This document shows, one piece after another, positions 1 to 5,102 of a DNA stretch of 5,102 nucleotides (the stretch's first letter is position 1; each line of letters starts with the position of its first letter). The position numbers and the translations under genes are program-made. Below the pieces are notes generated by a model that saw nothing but the letters and a program-made list of their open reading frames with translations, did not search any database and was not told the DNA's origin. The DNA lies in contig JAAURZ010000236.1 in assembly GCA_012031955.1 (NCBI GenBank), forward strand, positions 1-5,102. Direction: 5' to 3'. The stretch is from Bacteroidia bacterium. Lineage in GTDB: Bacteria; Bacteroidota; Bacteroidia; Cytophagales; Cyclobacteriaceae.

Positions 1-1022
1 CGATGCAAGCATACTCTTCGTGGGTGCCAAGGACAGGATGGAAATGACACGCGTGCCCGACGCCGGATACGAAATCATCGGCCTGTGGATCAGCGGACTG
101 CAGCGCAAGCTCACTTTGTCCAACTTGCTTTTCCCGGTTAAACTCATCAGCAGCTACCTCAAGGCAAGAAGGATCGTACGCATGTTCAAGCCGCACGCTG
201 TTATCGGTACAGGTGGTTACGCCAGCGGCCCCATCATGATGGCGGCGGTAGCAAAGCATATTCCGGCGCTTATTCAGGAACAGAACTCGTACGCTGGCCT
301 TGCCAACAAACAGGTGGCCGGAAAAGTCGATCGCGTGTGCGTGGCCTATGCCGGCATGGACAAATATTTTCCGAAAGAAAAAATTGTGGTTACAGGAAAC
401 CCTGTGCGCAAAGATATACTCAGTGTGGGCGACAAACGACAACTGGCGATGAACCACTTTGGCCTCGACAGCAACACCAAGACGTTGCTTGTGATTGGCG
501 GCAGCCTTGGCGCCCGTACGCTCAACGCCAGTATGCTCGGTGGTTTTGATAAAATCATGGACGCACGCATTCAGGTAATATGGCAAACGGGCAAGCTCTA
601 TTACGACGACTACAAGACCAAACTTGAAAAATATGATTTAAGAAAAATCCGCCTGCATGATTTTTGCGTGAGATGGATCTCGCGTATGCAGCCGCGGATG
701 TTGTTGTGTCGCGCGCCGGCGCGCTGGCGGTGTCGGAATTATGTGTGGCGGGTAAGCCATCCATTCTGGTACCGTCGCCCAACGTGGCCGAAGATCACCA
801 GACCAAAAACGCGCAGGCGCTGGTGAATGAGAAAGCGGCCATAATGGTGACGGACCATGAGCGCCCGAACAATTAGTAGACACGGCATTGAAGCTTTTGT
901 TCGACGCGGCAGGTACCAGCCAACTGGCGCAGAACATCGGCAGGCTTGCCAGACCTGATGCCACTGAGGCAATAGTAGACGAGATTGAAAAAATTATCGG
1001 AACTAAACAACATGTCAAGTAA
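1..1022 (+). CDS. murG: MurG, UDP-GlcNAc:lipid I N-acetylglucosaminyltransferase; 5' partial, two apparent frameshifts
   Basis: MurG transfers GlcNAc from UDP-GlcNAc to lipid I on the cytoplasmic face of the inner membrane, giving lipid II. The window opens inside the gene: codons run from base 2 ([15 protein letters not shown]), so roughly the first 35 residues, including the N-terminal glycine-rich GGTGGH loop known in the family, lie outside. Visible motifs are GTGGYASGP (206-232), [12 protein letters not shown] (275-310), GNPVRKD (about 401-421) and GGSLGART (about 498-521) in the first frame. The donor-sugar region [11 protein letters not shown] (709-741) and [14 protein letters not shown] follow in a second frame, and the C-terminal helix from LVDTALKLL to the TAA at 1020-1022 in a third. 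With one base restored near 661-665 and one near 861, a continuous protein of about 340 visible residues results, close to the expected length. Loss of an essential gene is unlikely, so sequence errors are the preferred reading. Confidence 0.95.
661..665 (+). other. Apparent one-base deletion in murG at a T run
   Basis: The first murG frame reads LHDF and then turns into unrelated residues (CVRWISRM). The frame one base back reads [19 protein letters not shown], the expected MurG continuation. Five T's stand at 661-665; six would give [17 protein letters not shown] without interruption. A lost T in a homopolymer is a typical sequencing or assembly error. Confidence 0.85.
859..863 (+). other. 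Second apparent one-base deletion in murG
   Basis: The middle frame ends in HERPNN and a TAG at 874-876, too early for MurG. One additional G after 861 (gag gcg ccc gaa caa tta) would read [15 protein letters not shown] and continue to the TAA at 1020-1022. The bases up to 861 and those from 861 both fit the family, which places the loss to within a few bases. Confidence 0.82.
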
Positions 1023-2417
1023 GTGAAGATAGACGACTACCATAACGTGTATTTTCTCGGGATCGGCGGGATCGGCATGAGCGCACTTGCAAGGTGGTTT
1101 ATGAAGAAAGGTATGACCGTGTCCGGATACGATAAGACATCGACCGTGTTAACCGAAGCGCTGGAGGCTGAAGGCATGGGCATACACTATGTGGATGACG
1201 TAAAGGCTATTCCTCAAAATGTGCTGGACCAGCGCGACAGGACACTTGTTGTCTTTACTCCGGCCATACCGAAGGATCATCGAGAGCACGCGTATCTCAA
1301 AGAACAGGGGTACACGATCTTGAAACGTTCCGAAGTACTTGGCCTGCTTACCAACAACTATCCGACCATTGCCGTGGCCGGCACGCATGGCAAAACCACC
1401 ACGTCGTCTATGATTGCCCATATTCTCAAGTCATCTTTAAAAGACATGGTGGCGTTTTTGGGCGGTATCACAACCAACTATGAGTCGAACCTCGTGATGG
1501 AAGGATCGATCAACCAGAATACCGTCGTTGTGGCGGAAGCCGACGAGTTCGATCGCTCGTTCCTGAGGCTCTTCCCGCAAATCGCCATCGTCACGTCGGC
1601 CGACGCCGATCACCTCGATATCTATGGTGATCACGATGCGCTCACAACCAGTTTCAAAGAATTTATCAAACAGATAAAGCGTAACGGAGTGCTTATCATC
1701 CATGAATCCATTGCCGACAAACTGTCGGCCGGTGTGAAGGATATCACCCGCTACACATACGGCATGAGCCGGGGACAATTTTTTGCCAGCCATATTACCG
1801 CCAGTGGCGGATTTTTTGAATTTGACCTGAATGGTTTTGCACAGGTTGAACGCATCAAGCTAGGTGTCCCCGGTTTTCATAATGTTCAGAATGCAGTAGC
1901 CGCGGCCATCGCCGCAAGCCAGGTGGGCGTGCCCATGGCCGCCATTACGCAGGCGCTTACTTCATTCGCCGGCGTGAAGCGCCGCTTCGAATTCGTCATC
2001 CGTCGCGATGACCTCGTCTTTGTCGATGACTATGCACATCACCCGACCGAGATCGAAGCGTTTCTCACGTCCCTTAAAAGCATGTATCCGGGCAAGACAA
2101 TCACGGTCGTATTCCAACCTCACCTGTACACCCGGACGCGCGATTTTGCAGCAGGATTCTCCGCAAGCTTGAGCCTTGCGGACAATCTCTTGCTGATGGA
2201 TATCTACCCGGCCCGCGAGCTGCCCATTGCCGGCGTGGATTCCGACATGCTCATGAAGGACATAACAAGCCCCATGAAAATACGCTGCTCCAAGAGCGAC
2301 GTGGTAGAGAAACTCAAGGCGCTCGAAGTGGACGTGGTCGCTACCGTGGGCGCAGGAGATATAGATACGTTTGTGAGTCCGATAAAGAAAATGTTGATCG
2401 AGAAGTATGGCGTTTAA
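1023..2417 (+). CDS. murC: MurC, UDP-N-acetylmuramate--L-alanine ligase
   Basis: This cytoplasmic ATP-dependent Mur ligase adds L-alanine to UDP-MurNAc, the first step of the peptide stem. The 464 residues match the usual family length. The N-terminal Rossmann-like UDP-binding domain carries FLGIGGIGMSALA (residues 11-23). The central ATPase domain has the P-loop GTHGKTTT (120-127), EADEFDRSF (172-180) and DADHLDIYGD (194-203). The C-terminal domain has DDYAHHPTEI (335-344) and FQPHLYTRT (364-372). No key residue looks missing. The GTG start at 1023 gives MKIDDYHNVYFLGIGGIG, the expected N-terminal length; the next in-frame ATG falls inside the glycine loop and would be too late. The start abuts the murG TAA with no spacer, and the end overlaps ftsQ by 11 bases, so translation of the three is probably coupled. 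No Shine-Dalgarno sequence is visible. Confidence 0.98.
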   Translation: MKIDDYHNVYFLGIGGIGMSALARWFMKKGMTVSGYDKTSTVLTEALEAEGMGIHYVDDVKAIPQNVLDQRDRTLVVFTPAIPKDHREHAYLKEQGYTILKRSEVLGLLTNNYPTIAVAGTHGKTTTSSMIAHILKSSLKDMVAFLGGITTNYESNLVMEGSINQNTVVVAEADEFDRSFLRLFPQIAIVTSADADHLDIYGDHDALTTSFKEFIKQIKRNGVLIIHESIADKLSAGVKDITRYTYGMSRGQFFASHITASGGFFEFDLNGFAQVERIKLGVPGFHNVQNAVAAAIAASQVGVPMAAITQALTSFAGVKRRFEFVIRRDDLVFVDDYAHHPTEIEAFLTSLKSMYPGKTITVVFQPHLYTRTRDFAAGFSASLSLADNLLLMDIYPARELPIAGVDSDMLMKDITSPMKIRCSKSDVVEKLKALEVDVVATVGAGDIDTFVSPIKKMLIEKYGV

Positions 2418-3177
2418 AATAAAATTCAATTGGAAAAGAGAACTGACGATCACTGTGGTGATTGCTTCGGTGTTTTTCTTCATTGCTTTTTCCGAACGCA
2501 AACAAGGAAGTGTGGCGGTAAAAGACGTGCAGATCAAGATCGAAAACATTGAGAACAATCATTTTCTCGACGAACAGGATGTAACCAGCCTGATGGATCT
2601 CAAGGAAGAAAACCTGAAAGGCGCCAGTCGCGAGAAAGTAGACCTGCGCATGCTTGAAGCGCGCATAAAGAAGAGCGGGTTTGTGAAAGACGCCGACTTG
2701 TACAGCGATTTGAAGGGCAACATCGTGGTGCGGGTGGAACTGAGAAGACCCATCGCCCGAATGGTGCGCAACGACGGCCCCGATGGGTACATAGCCGAAG
2801 ATGGTGCCGTGATGCCGACCACTGAAAAGTTCAGCGCCCGCGTAGTGCTGGTAAGCGGCAGCTATGTGAGCCGCTTGCTGAGAGAAAAAAATATCACCTC
2901 CACTGAGGAGGGCATGAAACTGATGGAGTTGCTCAACAAAATTCGTAACGACGAGTTTTGGGCGGCGCAGATTGCCCAGCTCGACATCGACAGCCGATGC
3001 AGGATCACGATCTACCCGCAGGTTGGAGGGCAAGAAATAATTTTCGGAAAGCCGGAAGACATTGATACCAAACTGATGAAGCTCCGGATCTTCTTCAAGA
3101 AGATTCTCCCGCAAATGGGATGGAACAAATACAAACAGGTAAACCTGGAATTTGAAGGCCAGATTGTGGCAGAATAA
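2407..3177 (+). CDS. ftsQ: FtsQ/DivIB-like cell division protein
   Basis: FtsQ is a bitopic inner-membrane divisome protein that connects early components to the FtsW/FtsI synthase; its main domain lies in the periplasm. The 256 residues show a short basic cytoplasmic tail (1-12), one hydrophobic segment (about 13-28, TITVVIASVFFFIAF) and then a POTRA-like region starting near VKDVQIKI (38-45). The following beta domain carries LRRPIARMV (112-120), GYIAEDGAVMP (127-137) and FSARV (142-146), features I recognise from Bacteroidota FtsQ. Sequence conservation in this family is low, so position between murC and ftsA is a large part of the identification. The ATG at 2407 lies within the last codons of murC; it puts a normal cytoplasmic tail ahead of the membrane segment. 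No frame breaks are seen. Confidence 0.93.
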   Translation: MAFKIKFNWKRELTITVVIASVFFFIAFSERKQGSVAVKDVQIKIENIENNHFLDEQDVTSLMDLKEENLKGASREKVDLRMLEARIKKSGFVKDADLYSDLKGNIVVRVELRRPIARMVRNDGPDGYIAEDGAVMPTTEKFSARVVLVSGSYVSRLLREKNITSTEEGMKLMELLNKIRNDEFWAAQIAQLDIDSRCRITIYPQVGGQEIIFGKPEDIDTKLMKLRIFFKKILPQMGWNKYKQVNLEFEGQIVAE

Positions 3178-3221
3178 AACAGAATGCGCTTACAACCACT
3201 ATTCATAAAAGACTGACAACC

Positions 3222-4530
3222 ATGGAACAGGAAAAAATAATCGTAGGACTTGATATCGGAACAACAAAGATCTGTGCAATCGTGGGTCGCAAGAACGAGT
3301 ATGGCAAACTCGAAGTGCTCGGCATGGGCAAGGCCGAGTCGGAAGGCGTAGTGAAAGGCATTGTATTCAACATAGACAAAACTGTCTACGCCATCGAGAA
3401 AGCCATTCGCGAAGCCAGCGACCAGGCCAACATCGACATCGGCGTAGTAAACGTAGGCATTGCCGGTCAGCACATACGCAGTTTCATACAACATGGTGGT
3501 ATCACACGTTCCTCCAGGGAAGACGAGATCACCGTCGATGATGTGGAGCGTCTCACGCAAGACATGTACCGCATGGTGGTACCTCCAGGCAGTCAGATTA
3601 TACACGTGATGCCTCAAGACTATATGGTGGACTATGAAGAAGGCATCAAGGAACCCGTTGGCATGTCTGGCGTGCGCCTCGAAGCCGACTTTCACATCAT
3701 TACCGCCCAAACCAACGCGATCAACAATATCAACAAGTGTATACGCAGGGGCGGGCTTGAAATCGAAGACCTGATACTCGAACCACTCGCGTCGAGCCTG
3801 GCCGTGCTGAGCGACGAAGAGAAGGAGGCTGGCATCTGCCTCATCGACATCGGAGGCGGCACCACAGACATTGCCATATTCTACGACAGCATCATCCGTC
3901 ACACTGCTGTTATCCCATTTGGCGGAAACATTGTGACCAACGACATCAAGCAGGGTTTGATGGTGCTCCCCCAGCAGGCAGAGCAACTCAAGACCCGCTT
4001 CGGCAAAGCCATAGCCGAGGAAGCCAGCCCCAACGAGATCGTATCCATTCCCGGCATCCGCAACCGTGCGGCCAAAGAGATATCCGTGAAGAACCTGTCG
4101 AACATCATTCAGGCAAGGATGGAGGAGATCATCGAAATGGCGCACAACGAGATCATCAGTTCAGGATTTGAAAATCGCCTGGCAGGTGGCATTGTGATTA
4201 CCGGCGGCGGTGCGCAGCTCAGCAGCCTCAAGCAGTTGGTTGAATACATGACTGGCATGGATACGCGCATCGGCTATCCAAATGAGCATCTCGGCAAAAG
4301 CAAAGTAGAAAATAGTGAAAAGCCCTATGTACGCTACGGCGGTTGGACTTGTGCTGGCTGGCTTCCGTTCGCTCGACGAACGCGAAGCGCGGTACAAAGA
4401 AGCTCGGGAGGTGGTCAAGACCACCAAATCGAAGAAAACGGTTACGTCATCCAAAAACTTCTTCAACGACATTCTCAATAAGACAAAGAGTCTGTTGATC
4501 GACGACCTGGACGACAAAAACGAATATTGA
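3222..4530 (+). CDS. ftsA: FtsA, actin-like membrane tether for FtsZ; apparent +1 frameshift near 4314
   Basis: FtsA is an actin-fold ATPase that binds the FtsZ tail and holds the Z-ring to the membrane through a C-terminal amphipathic helix. Phosphate-binding loop 1 is GLDIGTTK (residues 9-16), loop 2 is LIDIGGGTTD (207-216), and the adenosine motif is GGIVITGGGA (322-331). The FtsA-specific 1C (SHS2-like) domain falls at roughly 80-165. The first frame runs as FtsA through KVEN (364), then becomes unrelated sequence and stops at 4481, giving 419 residues. The overlapping frame from 4315 (VKSPMYATAVGLVLAGF) continues the family and ends with the TGA at 4528-4530. Dropping one base near 4314 gives 435 residues, with a likely membrane-targeting helix at about 412-429 (NFFNDILNKTKSLLIDDL). 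The ATG at 3222 gives the expected short N-terminus before strand 1. It lies 44 bases after ftsQ; no Shine-Dalgarno sequence is seen. Confidence 0.96.
4308..4315 (+). other. Apparent one-base insertion (or two-base loss) in ftsA
   Basis: Frame one reads KVEN followed by SEKPYVRYGGW; the next frame reads VKSPMYATAVGLVL, the conserved FtsA continuation. Removing one A from the A-rich stretch before the G at 4315 gives KVENVKSPMYAT. Loss of two bases would also restore the frame with one more residue. The switch point is fixed to within a few bases; which event occurred is not. Confidence 0.83.
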
Positions 4531-4579
4531 TCGCAGCGATGCGTGATTAAAATCAAACAACCACTCAAATAGTTACGAC

Positions 4580-5102
4580 ATGTTTGAACAAGGATCTTAC
4601 AAATTTGAAATCCCCAAGCACCATAAGTCTATCATCAAAGTAATAGGCATTGGCGGCGGCGGGAGTAATGCAGTCAACCACATGTACAAACAAGGCATCA
4701 AGGATGTAGAGTTTGTCGTGTGCAATACCGATGTACAAGCCCTTAACGGAAGCCCTATTCCCAACAGGCTTCAGATCGGGGCCAACCTCACCGAAGGGCT
4801 GGGCTGTGGCGCCAACCCCGAAGTGGGCCGCAACGCTGCTCTTGAAAGCAAAGAGCAGATTCGCGAATGCTTATGGGCGACCAAGATGGTGTTCGTGACC
4901 GCCGGCATGGGCGGTGGCACCGGCACGGGCGCCGCACCGGTAATTGCCAAAATCGCCAAAGACATGGACATCCTCACCGTGGGTATTGTAACGGCTCCAT
5001 TCTCGTTCGAAGGCAAGAAAAAGACGGGGCAGGCCGAACTCGGCATCGACGCACTTCGCCAAAGCTGCGATACCGTACTGGTAATCCTCAACGACAAATT
5101 AC
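4580..5102 (+). CDS. ftsZ: FtsZ, tubulin-like division GTPase; 3' partial
   Basis: FtsZ polymerises with GTP into the Z-ring at midcell and organises the divisome. The frame from the ATG at 4580 stays open to the window edge: 174 codons plus one base, about the first half or less of the protein. A short variable N-terminus ([17 protein letters not shown]) leads into [18 protein letters not shown] (residues 18-35), the T1 nucleotide loop. Then come CNTDVQAL (48-55), [18 protein letters not shown] (70-87) and the tubulin signature [14 protein letters not shown] (107-120). [10 protein letters not shown] (138-147) and VLVILNDKL (166-174) follow at the edge. The catalytic T7 loop, the C-terminal domain and the FtsA-binding tail lie outside. 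The start follows ftsA by 49 bases and has no clear Shine-Dalgarno sequence. The sequence style suggests Bacteroidota, possibly Cytophagales. Confidence 0.98.
   Translation, partial: MFEQGSYKFEIPKHHKSIIKVIGIGGGGSNAVNHMYKQGIKDVEFVVCNTDVQALNGSPIPNRLQIGANLTEGLGCGANPEVGRNAALESKEQIRECLWATKMVFVTAGMGGGTGTGAAPVIAKIAKDMDILTVGIVTAPFSFEGKKKTGQAELGIDALRQSCDTVLVILNDKL

Noticed and set aside
2160..2182. Perfect 8-base inverted repeat TCCGCAAG / CTTGCGGA with a 7-base loop.
   Set aside because: It sits inside murC coding sequence (SASLSLAD), is not followed by a T run, and has no gene end nearby, so it is not a terminator.
1962..3114. Minus-strand open frames of 198 and 257 codons opposite murC and ftsQ.
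   Set aside because: They overlap intact conserved + strand genes, overlap one another, and show no recognisable domain; they are shadows of codon bias.
3178..3221. Bacteroidota-type promoter (TTTG at -33, TAnnTTTG at -7) in the ftsA or ftsZ leaders.
   Set aside because: Neither intergenic spacer contains a match, and the short gaps fit co-transcription from upstream.
3012..4145. A 377-codon open frame on the minus strand opposite ftsQ and ftsA.
   Set aside because: It lies antisense to clearly conserved FtsA sequence, its translation shows no family motif, and it is rich in His, Val and Asp as expected from reading the complement of a biased gene.
4300..4320. Programmed ribosomal frameshift in ftsA.
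   Set aside because: The needed shift is +1, and I see no slow codon with a slippery site, internal Shine-Dalgarno sequence or stop codon at the switch point; an extra base explains it more simply.
4366..4382. Inverted repeat CGTTCG / CGAACG in the ftsA 3' region.
   Set aside because: Arms of only six bases inside coding sequence, with no T run and no link to the frame break near 4314; likely chance.
4868..4888. FtsZ reads [11 protein letters not shown], which seems a residue shorter than the Bacteroidota pattern I remember before TKMVF.
   Set aside because: The frame is unbroken on both sides and the spacing equals that of other bacterial FtsZ proteins, so a normal loop length variation is enough.

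Overview
This window is the 3' part of a division and cell wall (dcw) cluster. Five genes run head to tail on the + strand: murG (5' end missing), murC, ftsQ, ftsA and ftsZ (3' end missing). The order murG-murC-ftsQ-ftsA-ftsZ, without murB or ddl between murC and ftsQ, is usual in Bacteroidota. The FtsQ and FtsZ sequence style fits that phylum too; from memory the FtsZ looks most like Cytophagales, but the order-level call is an inference. None of the starts has a convincing Shine-Dalgarno sequence, as is common in Bacteroidota.

Layout: 1-1022 holds the MurG glycosyltransferase, which makes lipid II, broken by two apparent one-base losses. 1023-2417 is an intact MurC ligase whose GTG start directly follows the murG stop codon. 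2407-3177 is FtsQ, overlapping murC by 11 bases. After 44 non-coding bases comes ftsA (3222-4530), with an apparent extra base near 4314 that shifts the C-terminal membrane-targeting region out of frame. After 49 more non-coding bases, ftsZ starts at 4580 and stays open to the window edge. No stretch over 300 bases lacks a gene. I see no RNA gene, mobile element, CRISPR array or clear terminator.

The genes act in one process. MurC starts the peptide stem on UDP-MurNAc, and MurG completes lipid II on the inner face of the membrane. FtsZ forms the division ring, FtsA tethers FtsZ filaments to the membrane, and FtsQ is a membrane scaffold of the divisome. Short or absent spacers suggest a single transcription unit.

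I found no new system. The points worth a second look are the three reading-frame breaks in essential genes, most likely sequence errors because the conserved protein continues cleanly in another frame each time, plus an in-frame murG-stop-murC junction and a short motif shared by the ftsA and ftsZ leaders.
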